DNA of 64,000 bases from Actinacidiphila yanglinensis (GCF_900107965.1 NZ_FNVU01000013.1:62001-126000), one strand, 5' to 3'; shown: positions 44,740 to 53,052, numbered from the stretch's first letter. The notes: a model not told the origin generated them from the sequence alone. Program-made: numbers and translations.

Positions 44740-45855
44740 TCAGGCGCCGTTCCGCCGCGGGATCCCGAACCGCTCGCGGTAGCTGGGGAAGTCGCCGCCC
44801 GGGCCGTGCACGCTGTCGGCGGACAGCACCGCGTGGAGGACCGCGCGGGTGAGGACGTCGGCGCCGGCCGCGAGGATGGCGTTGACCGCGCCCGCCTCCT
44901 GGTGGACGCCGAAGGCGGGGTCGGACGTCGCGAGCGCGTCGGGGGGCAGCAGCGGGCGCCGCCCGGTGGCCAGCGCGAAGACGGTGTCCCCGTCGGAGAG
45001 CAGGTGCACCGGGCGGATCGCGCGGGCCAGCCCGTCGTGCGCGGTGCCGGCGAGCTTGTGGGCCTGCGAGCGGCTCAGCGCGGCGTCGGTCGCGACGACG
45101 GCGAGCGTGGTGTTCATCGGCTGCTCCCCCGCGCCGGCCGGCCGCTGCCGGGCGCGGTCGCGTACGGCCGCGGGCGGGGGCCTGGCGTCGAGCCCGAACT
45201 CCGTCTCCCAGTCGGGGCGCGCGCCCCACAGGGCGCCGGTGTCCGGGTCGGCCACGGAGCCGGCGGAGTTGACGGCCGCGAGCGCGGCCACCGTCGTGCC
45301 GGAGGGAAGGACGGTGCTGGCGGTGCCGATGCCGCCCTTGAGACCGCCGGCGACCGCTCCGGTGCCGGCGCCGACGCAGCCCTGCGCGACGGGCCCTCCC
45401 TCCTGCTGGGCGGCGGCCGCCTCCACGGCGGCGCGGCCCATCCCCCGGTCGGGGCGGGCCCGCCACGCGCCGCCGCGGCCGAGGTCGAACAGCGCGGCGG
45501 CCGGCACCACCGGCACCACCTGGCCGGGGCCGCCGACGCGGAAGCCGCGGCCCTGCTCCTCCAGCCACTCCGCGACGCCGCCGGCGGCGTCGAGGCCGTA
45601 GGCGCTGCCGCCGGTCAGCACGATCGCCTCGATGTGCCGGACCAGGTTGCGCGGGTCGAGCGCGTCGGTCTCCCGGGTGCCGGGACCGCCGCCGCGCACG
45701 TCCACCGCGGTGACGGCGCCGCCCGCGGGGGCCAGCACGACGGTGGTGCCGGTCAGCCACCCGCCGCCGGTGCGCTGGGCGTGGCCGACCCGCACCCCGG
45801 CCACGTCGGTGAGGGCATTGGCGGGGCCCGGCCGCGCCGCGTCCTGAACGGTCAT
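44740..45855 (-). CDS. P1 family peptidase (DmpA-like N-terminal nucleophile aminopeptidase)
   Basis: A 371-residue member of the DmpA/BapA family. Precursors self-cleave before a Ser or Thr that becomes the N-terminal nucleophile. Here the site is at Asn248/Thr249 in QPMNTTLAVVATDAALS. Other signatures: LTDVAGVRVGHAQ, IVLTGGSAYGLDAAGGVAEW, GTGAVAGGLKGGIGTAS, and HDGLARAIRPVHLLSDGDTVF. Such enzymes hydrolyse D- or beta-amino-acid-containing peptides and esters. The segment before the cleavage site carries a Pro/Arg-rich insert (DARPPPAAVRDRARQ). GTG starts are absent nearby and ATG 45855 is at the family start. It is on its own, 64 bp from the PH-like gene. Confidence 0.9.
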   Translation of the reverse strand: MTVQDAARPGPANALTDVAGVRVGHAQRTGGGWLTGTTVVLAPAGGAVTAVDVRGGGPGTRETDALDPRNLVRHIEAIVLTGGSAYGLDAAGGVAEWLEEQGRGFRVGGPGQVVPVVPAAALFDLGRGGAWRARPDRGMGRAAVEAAAAQQEGGPVAQGCVGAGTGAVAGGLKGGIGTASTVLPSGTTVAALAAVNSAGSVADPDTGALWGARPDWETEFGLDARPPPAAVRDRARQRPAGAGEQPMNTTLAVVATDAALSRSQAHKLAGTAHDGLARAIRPVHLLSDGDTVFALATGRRPLLPPDALATSDPAFGVHQEAGAVNAILAAGADVLTRAVLHAVLSADSVHGPGGDFPSYRERFGIPRRNGA

Positions 45856-45919
45856 CGGTTCACCGGACCCGCCGGTCCGCTCGTCGCCGGTCGCCTTCGC
45901 GCCGCGCAGGGGATGCCGC

Positions 45920-46276
45920 TCACATCAGCACCCTGTCACCGTCCGTCGCCTCCGGCCCGCTGTGGTCGCGGATCACCGCCGCGACCGCGGCCGGGTCGTC
46001 CGGGGTGATGAACGGGCGGACCCGCTTGCCGACGTCCAGCAGCAGGCCCTCCGTCTTGCGCGTCCGGCCGGGGTCCAGGCTCGCCCAGACCGTCGGGTTG
46101 GCGGTGCCCCAGATCCGGCCCTGCCCGCTCATCAGGCCCATCCGGACCCGCTGCACGGCCCGGATGTCGGCGTAGCGGACGGTCTTGCCGCCCCAGGGGA
46201 AGTAGTACCCGCGGATGCGGATGCCGTCGGGCGTGCAACGGATCCACCGGTCGCGGTAGCTGTCCTGCGTGTCCAT
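45920..46276 (-). CDS. PH domain-like small protein
   Basis: A 118-residue soluble protein that starts with YRDRWIRCTPDGIRIRGYYF, then PWGGKTVRYADIRAVQRVRM and GQGRIWGTANPTVWASLDP. This alternation of strands and the RxYYFPxGxKxVxYxDIRxV pattern resembles bacterial PH-like domains that bind lipids or proteins. No membrane helix follows, unlike the common bPH proteins. ATG 46276 has GGGAG upstream; extension to 46327 is unlikely. It is divergent from the kinase gene at 46396. Confidence 0.72.
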   Translation of the reverse strand: MDTQDSYRDRWIRCTPDGIRIRGYYFPWGGKTVRYADIRAVQRVRMGLMSGQGRIWGTANPTVWASLDPGRTRKTEGLLLDVGKRVRPFITPDDPAAVAAVIRDHSGPEATDGDRVLM

Positions 46277-46395
46277 GCTCCCAGCCTGCACCGTCGGGCG
46301 CCGCGGGCCAACCACGCGGACCGGCACACCCTCGCCTCGTCGGGCCCGCCGACCCTATTGTCGTGCGTGCCGGTTCCCCGCGACGAAGGACGACC

Positions 46396-47874
46396 GTGAC
46401 GACGATCCTCGCCATCGACCAGGGCACGTCATCGACGAAGGCGGTGGTGCACGACGAGGAGGACGGCGTGGTCGCGGTGGCGGAGGAGCCGCTGCGCCCC
46501 GACCACCTCAGCGGCGGGCGGGTCGAGCAGGACGCCGACGCGGTGCTCAGGTCGGTGCTGGTCGCCGGCCGGCGGGCCGTGACCGAGGCGGGGCGGGCGG
46601 TCGACGCGGTCGCGGTCGCCAACCAGGGCGAGACGGTGCTCGCGTGGGACCCGCGCACCGGGCGCCCGCTGACCCGCGCGCTGGTCTGGCAGGACGGCCG
46701 GGCGGCCGGGATCTGCGCGGAACTGGCCGAGCACCGCGAGAAGGTCGCGCACCGCACCGGTCTGGTGCTGGACCCGTACTTCTCCGCGCCCAAGATGGCC
46801 TGGATCCGGCGCGAGCTGACCACCGAGGGAGTGGTCAGCACGCTCGACGCGTGGCTGCTGCACCACCTCACCGGGGAGTTCGTCACGGACGCGGCGACCG
46901 CGAGCCGGTCGCTGCTCACCGATCTGGACACCGCCGGCTGGGACGAGGAGATGCTCGGTCTGTTCGGGCTCGGCGACGAGCGGCTGCCGCGGCTGGTGGA
47001 CAACGACGCGATCGTGGGCACCACTTCGGCGTTCGGCGCCGAGATCCCGGTCGGCGGCCTGGTCGTGGACCAGCAGGCGGCGCTGCTGGCCGAGGGCTGC
47101 CTGGAGCCGGGCGACACCAAGTGCACCTACGGCACCGGGGCCTTCCTGCTCGCCAACACCGGTACGGCGCCGGTGCGTTCGGCGCAGGGGCTGACCGCGT
47201 CGGTGGCCTGGCGGCTGCGCGGGCGGACCACGTACTGCCTGGACGGGCAGGTCTACACCGCGGCGTCGGCGGTGCGCTGGCTCCAGGAGCTGGGGCTGAT
47301 CGGGTCCGCGGCCGAGCTGGACGCGGTGGCCGCCGAGGACAGCGACGGGGTGCTGTGCGTACCGGCGTTCGCGGGCCTGGCCGCTCCGTGGTGGCGGTCG
47401 GACGCGACCGCGTCGGTGGTCGGGATGACGCTGTCCACCCGGCGCGAGCACCTCGTACTCGCGGTGCTGCAGGGCATCGCCGCGCAGGTCTGCGAGTTGG
47501 GCCGGCTGGTCGAGGAGGGGCTGCGGCCGGCCCCGGCGACACCGGCACCGGCGCGGGCACGGGCACGGGCCGGCGCCGCCCGGCCGCTGCGGGTCGACGG
47601 CGGGCTGACCCGCAGCGGCGCGCTGCTCCAGGCGCAGGCCGACCTGCTGCAGGCGCCGGTGGAGGTCTACCCGTTCCCGCATGCCACCGCGCTCGGCGCC
47701 GCCGCGCTGGCCCGCCTCGCGCTGCGCCCGGAGCGGGAGTTGGCCGACGTGCTGCCGCCGTGGCAGCCGCAGGTGGTGCACCGCCCGCGGTGGGAGCCGG
47801 AGCGGGCGGCGGCCTTCCGCTCGCGCTGGCAGGCGGCGGCCCGGGCCACCCTCGACCTGGGCGCGGGCGCGTGA
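46396..47874 (+). CDS. FGGY family kinase, glycerol kinase-like
   Basis: A 492-residue ATP-dependent sugar/polyol kinase of the glycerol kinase branch. GlpK-like features run the full length: TILAIDQGTSSTKAVVHD (phosphate 1), LVWQDGRAAGICAELA, DPYFSAPKMAWIRREL, TASRSLLTDLDTAGWDEEML, VVDQQAALLAEGCLEPGDT, then KCTYGTGAFLLANTG, CVPAFAGLAAPWW, and RVDGGLTRSGALLQAQADLL. It lacks a few GlpK-typical residues, so glycerol is likely but erythritol or another small polyol is possible. GTG 46396 has GAAGGA at 46385-46390. An Ala/Arg stretch (about 383-395, APARARARAGAA) is an insertion. Overlaps the next gene by 4 bases. Confidence 0.88.
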   Translation: MTTILAIDQGTSSTKAVVHDEEDGVVAVAEEPLRPDHLSGGRVEQDADAVLRSVLVAGRRAVTEAGRAVDAVAVANQGETVLAWDPRTGRPLTRALVWQDGRAAGICAELAEHREKVAHRTGLVLDPYFSAPKMAWIRRELTTEGVVSTLDAWLLHHLTGEFVTDAATASRSLLTDLDTAGWDEEMLGLFGLGDERLPRLVDNDAIVGTTSAFGAEIPVGGLVVDQQAALLAEGCLEPGDTKCTYGTGAFLLANTGTAPVRSAQGLTASVAWRLRGRTTYCLDGQVYTAASAVRWLQELGLIGSAAELDAVAAEDSDGVLCVPAFAGLAAPWWRSDATASVVGMTLSTRREHLVLAVLQGIAAQVCELGRLVEEGLRPAPATPAPARARARAGAARPLRVDGGLTRSGALLQAQADLLQAPVEVYPFPHATALGAAALARLALRPERELADVLPPWQPQVVHRPRWEPERAAAFRSRWQAAARATLDLGAGA

Positions 47875-49349
47875 CCGACGGCGCCGGGTGCGCGCCGCTG
47901 CCGACCGGCTCCGAGGTCGAAGCCGATACCGATACCGATGTCGATGTCGCCGTGGTCGGCGCGGGCGTGGTGGGCGCCGCGATCGCCCGCGAACTGGCCG
48001 GTCACGGGCTGTCGGTGGCCGTGCTGGAGGCGCGCGACGACATCGGCGACGGCACCAGCAAGGCCAACACCGGCATCCTGCACACCGGGTTCGACGCGAA
48101 GCCCGGCACGCTGGAGTCGCGGCTGGTCCGCGAGGGCTGCCGGCTGCTCACCGCGTACGCGGCGGCGACGGGCATCCCGGTGGAGCGCACCGGCGCGGTG
48201 ATGGCGGCCTGGACCGAGGAGGAGCTGGCGGCACTGCCCGGGCTGCGGGAGAAGGCGGAACGCAACGGGTACCGGCGCTGCGAGCTCGTCGGCGCCGGCG
48301 AGGTCTACCGGCAGGTGCCCGCGCTCGGCCCGGGCGTGCTGGGCGGCCTGACCGTGCCCGACGAGTCGCTGACCTGCACCTGGACCACCACGCTCGCGCT
48401 GGCCACGGACGCGCTGCGGCGCGGCGCGCGGTTCCTGCTCCGCCGCGCGGTGATCGGCGCGGACCCCGGTGCCGGGGTCACCAGGCTGCGCACGGCCGGA
48501 GGCGATCCGATCACCGCCCGCTGGGTGGTCAACGCGGCGGGCCTGGGCGCGGACACCGTGGACCGGATGTTCGGCCACGACCGCTTCACGGTCACCCCGC
48601 GGCGCGGCGAACTGCTGGTCTTCGACAAGCTGGCCCGCCCGCTCGCCGACCGGATCGTGCTGCCGGTGCCGACCGCCCGCGGCAAAGGGGTGCTCATCTC
48701 GCCGACCGTCTACGGCAACGTGATGCTCGGGCCGACCGCGGAGGACCTCACCGACCGTACGGCGACCGGCACTTCGGCCGAGGGGTACGCCTTCCTGCGG
48801 GCCAGGGGCGAGCGGCTGATGCCGTCGCTGATGCGGGAGGAGGTCACCGCCGCGTACGCCGGGCTGCGGGCCGCGGCCGACCGCGACGACTACCTGATCG
48901 AGGCGTCGCCGGAGCAGCGCTACGTCGTGGTCGGCGGCATCCGCTCCACCGGCCTGTCCGCGGCGATGGGGATCGCGGAGTACGTCCGCGCGCTGCTCGC
49001 GGACGCCGGGCTCGTCCTCGCGGCGCGTACGGACCTGCCCTCCCCGCCGCGCATGCCGAACCTGGGTGAGGCGTTCCCCCGCCCCTACCGGGACGCCGAA
49101 CGCATCGCCGCCGACCCGGCGTACGGCCACGTCGTGTGCTACTGCGAGCGCGTCACGGCCGGCGAGATCCGGGACGCCTGCACCGCGCCGTTGCCCGCCC
49201 GCACCCTGGACGGCCTGCGGCGCAGGACCCGGGCCACGAACGGCCGCTGCCAGGGCTTCTCCTGCGCCGCGGCGGTCACCGACCTCATGGACCGGCACCG
49301 CTCCGGCGGGTGCGACGCGTCGACGGAGCCCGGAGGCACCACCCGATGA
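47871..49349 (+). CDS. FAD-dependent glycerol-3-phosphate dehydrogenase (GlpA-like) with [2Fe-2S] domain
   Basis: A 492-residue flavoprotein of the DAO/GlpA family. The FAD motif is VDVAVVGAGVVGAAIARELA (residues about 24-43), followed by DGTSKANTGILHTGFDAKPG, RWVVNAAGLGADTVDRMF, RGELLVFDKLA, GVLISPTVYGNVMLGPTAED and YVVVGGIRSTGLSAAMGIAEY. The last 80 residues are a BFD-like [2Fe-2S] domain with Cys423/Cys425 (VCYCER) and Cys460/Cys465 (CQGFSC), as in E. coli GlpA. It would oxidise the kinase's phosphate ester and pass electrons through Fe-S to another subunit. GTG 47871 overlaps the kinase stop (GTGA). Note a DTDTDVDV stutter at about residues 19-26. Confidence 0.88.
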   Translation: MTDGAGCAPLPTGSEVEADTDTDVDVAVVGAGVVGAAIARELAGHGLSVAVLEARDDIGDGTSKANTGILHTGFDAKPGTLESRLVREGCRLLTAYAAATGIPVERTGAVMAAWTEEELAALPGLREKAERNGYRRCELVGAGEVYRQVPALGPGVLGGLTVPDESLTCTWTTTLALATDALRRGARFLLRRAVIGADPGAGVTRLRTAGGDPITARWVVNAAGLGADTVDRMFGHDRFTVTPRRGELLVFDKLARPLADRIVLPVPTARGKGVLISPTVYGNVMLGPTAEDLTDRTATGTSAEGYAFLRARGERLMPSLMREEVTAAYAGLRAAADRDDYLIEASPEQRYVVVGGIRSTGLSAAMGIAEYVRALLADAGLVLAARTDLPSPPRMPNLGEAFPRPYRDAERIAADPAYGHVVCYCERVTAGEIRDACTAPLPARTLDGLRRRTRATNGRCQGFSCAAAVTDLMDRHRSGGCDASTEPGGTTR

Positions 49350-50629
49350 CGGACGGCACCCCGAACTTGGAACGCGGCGCGGTACTGACGCCGGACGTGC
49401 TCGTCGTCGGGGCGGGTCCGGCCGGGCTGACCGCGGCGGCGCGGCTGGCCGGCCGGACCGGAGCGGACGTCCTCGTGCTGGACCGGGCCGACACGCCCGG
49501 CGGCGTGCCCGTGCACACCGCGCACACCGGGTTCGGCCTGCGCGACCTGCACCGCGTCCTGTCCGGCCCCGCCTACGCCGCCCGGCTGGCCGGCGCCGCG
49601 CGCGCCGCGGGGGCGGATCTGCGCGGCAGGGCCATGGTCACCGGCTGGTCCGGCCCACGGCAGGTTGAGGCGACCACGCCGGACGGCCTGCTGCGGGTCC
49701 GGGCGCGGGCGGTGCTGCTCGCCACCGGCGCGCGGGAACGTCCGCGCCCGGCCCGGCTGGTCCCGGGCGACCGCCCCCAAGGCGTCCTCACCACCGGCCA
49801 GTTGCAGCAGTTGGTGCACGGCTCCGGCCGGCACGTCGGCGAGCGGGCCGTGGTGGTCGGCGCGGAGCCGGTGAGCTGGTCGGCGGTCCTGACGCTGCGG
49901 GCGGCGGGCTGCCGGACCGTGCTCATGACCAGCCGGTACGACCGCGCCGAGTCGTACGCCGCCTTCACCGTGCCCGGGCGGACCGTGCTGGGGGTGCCGG
50001 TGGCCACCGGGACCCGGGTGGTGCGGATCATCGGGCGCGGCCGGGTGGAGGGCGTGGAGATCGAGCACGCGGCGACCGGCAGGCGCCGCACGGTCGCCTG
50101 CGACACGGTGGTTTTCACCGGTGACTGGGTGCCCGAGCACGAACTCGCCCGGGCCGCCGGTCTCGCCATCGACCCCGGCACGCTCGGGCCGGTCGTCGAC
50201 ACCGCCCTGCACACCAGCGAGCCGGGCGTGTTCGCGGCGGGCAACCTCCTGCATCCGGTGGACACCGCGGACGGCGCGGCGCTCGACGGGCGGCACGCGG
50301 CCGACCGCATCGCCGCGTGGCTGGCGGCGCCCGGCGGGGAGGGCCCGCCGCTCGGGCCCGGGGTGCCGGTGGTGGCCGGGGAGCCGTTCCGCTGGGTCGC
50401 GCCCCAGCTCCTGCGCCCGGGCGGGCCCGCACCGCCTCGCGGCCGCCTCCTGCTGTGGAGCGACGCGCTCGTCCGCGTCCCCCGGGTGAGGGTGTGTCAG
50501 GACGGCCGCGTGCTCGCCCGGCGGCGCCTCCCCTGGCCGGCCGCACCCGGCCGCGTCTTCCGGGTGCCTTTCGCGCTGCTCTCCCGGCTCGACCCGTCCG
50601 GCGGCCCGGTCCGGCTCGCCCTGGAGTAG
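49346..50629 (+). CDS. FAD/NAD(P)-dependent oxidoreductase, GlpB-like partner
   Basis: A 427-residue flavoprotein. The N-terminal FAD motif is DVLVVGAGPAGLTAAARLAG, with ADVLVLDRADTPGG after it and the second nucleotide motif in ERAVVVGAEPVSWSAVLTL. The ATG motif LLATGARERPRPARLVPG precedes it, and the FAD-closing stretch is GVFAAGNLLHPVDTADGA. This pyridine-nucleotide-disulfide-type fold without redox cysteines matches the second subunit in glpK-glpA-type operons. The C-terminal 70 residues (LLLWSDALVRVPRVRVCQ onward) form a small extra domain of unknown role. ATG 49346 overlaps the previous stop by 4 bases (ATGA) with GGAGG upstream. Probably accepts electrons from the GlpA-like Fe-S domain. 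Confidence 0.85.
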   Translation: MTDGTPNLERGAVLTPDVLVVGAGPAGLTAAARLAGRTGADVLVLDRADTPGGVPVHTAHTGFGLRDLHRVLSGPAYAARLAGAARAAGADLRGRAMVTGWSGPRQVEATTPDGLLRVRARAVLLATGARERPRPARLVPGDRPQGVLTTGQLQQLVHGSGRHVGERAVVVGAEPVSWSAVLTLRAAGCRTVLMTSRYDRAESYAAFTVPGRTVLGVPVATGTRVVRIIGRGRVEGVEIEHAATGRRRTVACDTVVFTGDWVPEHELARAAGLAIDPGTLGPVVDTALHTSEPGVFAAGNLLHPVDTADGAALDGRHAADRIAAWLAAPGGEGPPLGPGVPVVAGEPFRWVAPQLLRPGGPAPPRGRLLLWSDALVRVPRVRVCQDGRVLARRRLPWPAAPGRVFRVPFALLSRLDPSGGPVRLALE

Positions 50630-50653
50630 GGCTCCCCCGGGTTCCCCTGACCC

Positions 50654-50699
50654 GACGGGCTGCCCCGTCCCGCGGGTTCAGGGACCACCTCGCGGTGGT
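50654..50699. terminator. two adjacent small hairpins after the glp-like operon
   Basis: GACGGG/CCCGTC (50654-50659, 50664-50669) and ACCACC/GGTGGT (50684-50689, 50694-50699) are perfect stems with 4-base loops, 25 and 55 bp after the stop. A tandem GC-rich terminator is likely. Confidence 0.55.
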
Positions 50700-50777
50700 G
50701 GGCTGGTCGCGAGCTACCCCCTCTGTGTGCACCGTTCTCCCGTTACCGTCGGCTCCCCGACAGCGTTTGCGCGGCTT

Positions 50778-50799
50778 TGACCTGTGCAAATGACCTGTG
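50778..50799. repeat. 9-bp direct repeat in the intergenic region
   Basis: TGACCTGTG occurs at 50778-50786 and 50791-50799, period 13 bp. It lies downstream of both flanking genes (stop at 50629, and stop of the minus-strand gene at 50865), so it has no obvious promoter role. Confidence 0.6.
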
Positions 50800-50864
50800 T
50801 CGGGAGACCGTGCCCGAGATCTCACGGGCCGCGTGCCGGTGGATGCCGCGATGGAGCGGACCCG

Positions 50865-51950
50865 TCAGGCGCGCTCTGCCGGGGCTCTGGTGTGGCGCTT
50901 GCCCAGCAGAGCCGCCAGAAGCATGACGAGGAGTCCGATGCTGACGCCGCACAATGTCCACAGCACCCGGTTGCCCTCGGCGGAGTAGTTGGAGGGCTGC
51001 GGAAGGTCGACCAGGATGAGCACTCCCGCAGCGATGGCAGCGGAGTAGAGGGCGTAGCTCAGGAAGCGGACTCCTACGCCGTGCATCAGCAGGACCAGCG
51101 CGACGACTTCGAGTCCGCGCTTGACGGCGAACAGCTTGAGCCCGTGTTCGCCGGCGGGCACCAGGAGCAGCAGTACGGCGACGACCGAGCCGATCAGTGC
51201 GCCGGCAAGGCGCTGCGCGGATACGAGCGTGGCCTGTTCCAGGCTCGGCTTCATCGCGACGATGGCAGCGATGGGGATCCAGTAGCCGTTCGACAGATCC
51301 AAGCCGAACGCGAGCGCGACGGTGCCGGCAATGGCCAGCGCGCGGAGTACCGCGAACGTGGTCAGGGGCGGGGTCAGCTTCTTTCGCGAGGTGTCACCGG
51401 GAAGCTCCGCGATCGGCTGGGACCGGTCCTCACGCCGACGGATCAGCCACTCGATGAACGTCAGCACGATCCACAACGCGGCCCCCGCCGCCCAGGCCAG
51501 CACCTGCGCCCAGGTGTGGCTGGTGATCCGGGCATGATGGTGGAGGTTGAACGCGAGGCCGACGGCGGCGATGAACCAGACGTTGAGCAGCACGGCGTTG
51601 ACGAATCTGCGCACCCCGAATGCGGCCGCCAGCCCGGCGACCAGAGTGACGGCGAAGGCCGCGAGTACCAGCCATCCCCAGGCTTGTCCTCCCAGGCCGA
51701 AGGCGAGCGCGGTGATCCCTGCGCCGATCAGGGCGAAGAGCGAGATGTGCGACGCGCGGTGCCCGTAGCTGCCTCCTGGGTCGGCCAGTGCCGCGAACAG
51801 AAGGCCGAACAAGGCGCTGAGCAGGTACTGCTCGTACCCGATCGCCCAGAAGACCATCAGCGGCACGAGCCCGATGTCCAGGAAGAGGACCGCGCGCGGC
51901 CAGTTGACACCTGTCGGGTCGAGCTGGAAGACCTTCGACAGCCAGCCCAT
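50865..51950 (-). CDS. FUSC-like integral membrane protein
   Basis: About 361 residues with two sets of five to six hydrophobic helices separated by a cytoplasmic linker (RRREDRSQPIAELPGDTSRKK). The repeated layout and the helices YLLSALFGLLFAALADPGGSYG and GYWIPIAAIVAMKPSLEQATLVSAQRLAGALIG (given here in parts) resemble the FUSC/aromatic acid exporter superfamily. ATG 51950 (MGWLSKVFQLD) follows GAGGGAGGTC; ATG 51998 with AGAGG upstream is possible and would add 16 residues. Its GC content looks slightly lower than that of its neighbours. Substrate unknown, export of a toxic or aromatic compound is a guess. No operon partner. Confidence 0.75.
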   Translation of the reverse strand: MGWLSKVFQLDPTGVNWPRAVLFLDIGLVPLMVFWAIGYEQYLLSALFGLLFAALADPGGSYGHRASHISLFALIGAGITALAFGLGGQAWGWLVLAAFAVTLVAGLAAAFGVRRFVNAVLLNVWFIAAVGLAFNLHHHARITSHTWAQVLAWAAGAALWIVLTFIEWLIRRREDRSQPIAELPGDTSRKKLTPPLTTFAVLRALAIAGTVALAFGLDLSNGYWIPIAAIVAMKPSLEQATLVSAQRLAGALIGSVVAVLLLLVPAGEHGLKLFAVKRGLEVVALVLLMHGVGVRFLSYALYSAAIAAGVLILVDLPQPSNYSAEGNRVLWTLCGVSIGLLVMLLAALLGKRHTRAPAERA

Positions 51951-52165
51951 GACCTCCCTCGTGTGCCGATGCCCTCCGCGTTCGGTCGCACCAGCCATGG
52001 CCGCCTCTGTTCACGCCGTCGCCCGGGTCTGTCACCTCGATCCCGCATTCTCCGAGCCATGCCCTACTGTCACGAAGCGACCCACCCGCAGGGTCCCCGG
52101 AACGGCGGACAGGTGACCAGGGCCCGTTTCCACTGTGGTCGGGCGGGGCCTTCCGGTCCCTGAAG

Positions 52166-52186
52166 CCCCCGGAGGGGCCCCGGGGG
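52166..52186. terminator. short hairpin after the DeoR gene
   Basis: CCCCCGG (52166-52172) pairs with CCGGGGG (52180-52186), 7-base loop. It sits 6 bp beyond the minus-strand DeoR stop. Confidence 0.6.
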
Positions 52187-52191
52187 TCCGG

Positions 52192-52962
52192 TCACGCCAC
52201 GACCGTCCGCACGCCTGCCGCCGAGATCCGTTCCAGCTCAGCCGCAGGCGCGTCGGTGTCGGTGACCAGGAGGGCGATGTCGGTGAGCGGGCAGATCTTC
52301 GCGAAGGTGGCGCGGCCGACCTTGGTGTGGTCGGCGACGACCACCGTGCGCGCGCTGGCCCCGGCGAACGCCCGGTCCGTCGCGGCTTCGAGCTGGTCAT
52401 AGGTGGTGCAGCCGTGTGCCGCTCCGACCCCGTCGACACCGAGGAAGGTGATGTCGGTGTGGACGCCGGCGAGGGTCCGCTCGGCGATCGGCCCGACCAG
52501 CTCGTAGCTGGCGTTGCGCGCGTCCCCGCCCACGACGACCAGGGTGACGTGCCGGTGCAGGACGAGCTCCGCCGCGATGTTGACCGCGTTGGTGACCGCG
52601 GTGAAGGGGCCGCGGGCCGCGAGCAGCCGGGCGATCTCGGTGACCGTGGTGCCGCCGTTCATGCCGACCACCGCGCCCTGGGGCACGAGCGCGGCCGCCG
52701 CGCGGGCGATCGCGCGCTTCTCCGGCAGCAGCCGTTCCGCGCGGTGCTGGAGCGGCACCTCCAGCCCGACCGTGCCCACCTCCGCTCCCCCGCGGGTCCT
52801 GCGCAGCAGGTGCTGCCCGCTCAGGTGCTCCAGGTCGCGCCGGACGGTCGCACCCGACACGTCGAGCAGCCCGGACAACTCGCGCACCCCGACGCTGCCG
52901 CGGGCCGAGACATGCTCGAGTATCCGCGCGTGGCGCTCACTTCTCAGCATGACGGTGAGCAT
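52192..52962 (-). CDS. DeoR/GlpR (AgaR-like) family transcriptional regulator
   Basis: A 256-residue repressor with N-terminal winged HTH (SERHARILEHVSARGSVGV, SGLLDVSGATVRRDLEHL) and a DeoRC effector domain (GMNGGTTVTEIARLLAARG, TAVTNAVNIAAELVL, VVGGDARNASYELVGPIAE, TFLGVDGVGAAHGCTTYDQL, VVVADHTKVGRATFA). The family includes AgaR, which controls N-acetylgalactosamine genes; the similarity is general, not diagnostic. It is divergent from the GH114 gene across 240 bp that hold an inverted repeat. Start ATG 52962 has GGCGGAG upstream; ATG 52950 is an alternative. The likely inducer is a phosphorylated amino sugar or galactose derivative. Confidence 0.9.
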   Translation of the reverse strand: MLTVMLRSERHARILEHVSARGSVGVRELSGLLDVSGATVRRDLEHLSGQHLLRRTRGGAEVGTVGLEVPLQHRAERLLPEKRAIARAAAALVPQGAVVGMNGGTTVTEIARLLAARGPFTAVTNAVNIAAELVLHRHVTLVVVGGDARNASYELVGPIAERTLAGVHTDITFLGVDGVGAAHGCTTYDQLEAATDRAFAGASARTVVVADHTKVGRATFAKICPLTDIALLVTDTDAPAAELERISAAGVRTVVA

Positions 52963-52993
52963 AACTCCGCCCGCGGCGCGCGTTCCTGACGCG

Positions 52994-53014
52994 TCTGCTC
53001 GGCAATTGAGCAGA
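52994..53014. promoter_or_regulatory. inverted repeat between DeoR and GH114 genes, candidate operator
   Basis: TCTGCTC (52994-53000) and GAGCAGA (53008-53014) are perfect 7-bp inverted repeats with a 7-bp spacer. The element is 31 bp upstream of the DeoR start and just before the -35 of the GH114 gene, so one bound repressor could control both directions. Confidence 0.6.
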
Positions 53015-53023
53015 ATCGCGCGG

Positions 53024-53052
53024 TTGACACGAGGGAAGCTGCGCGATTAACT
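53024..53052 (+). promoter_or_regulatory. predicted promoter of the GH114 gene
   Basis: TTGACA at 53024-53029 is a consensus -35. TTAACT at 53047-53052 is a plausible -10 with 17-bp spacing. The start would be near 53059, giving a leader of about 145 bases before the gene. Confidence 0.55.

Noticed and set aside
46396..50629. Considered as an ordinary glycerol catabolism operon
   Set aside because: No GlpF, GlpD or GlpR-type gene adjoins, and the flavoproteins are of the GlpA/GlpB type, so I reported the substrate as open.
50784..52163. A 459-residue plus-strand open frame
   Set aside because: Antisense to the FUSC-like gene, with Gln/Arg/Glu-rich shadow composition and no hydrophobic or catalytic pattern.
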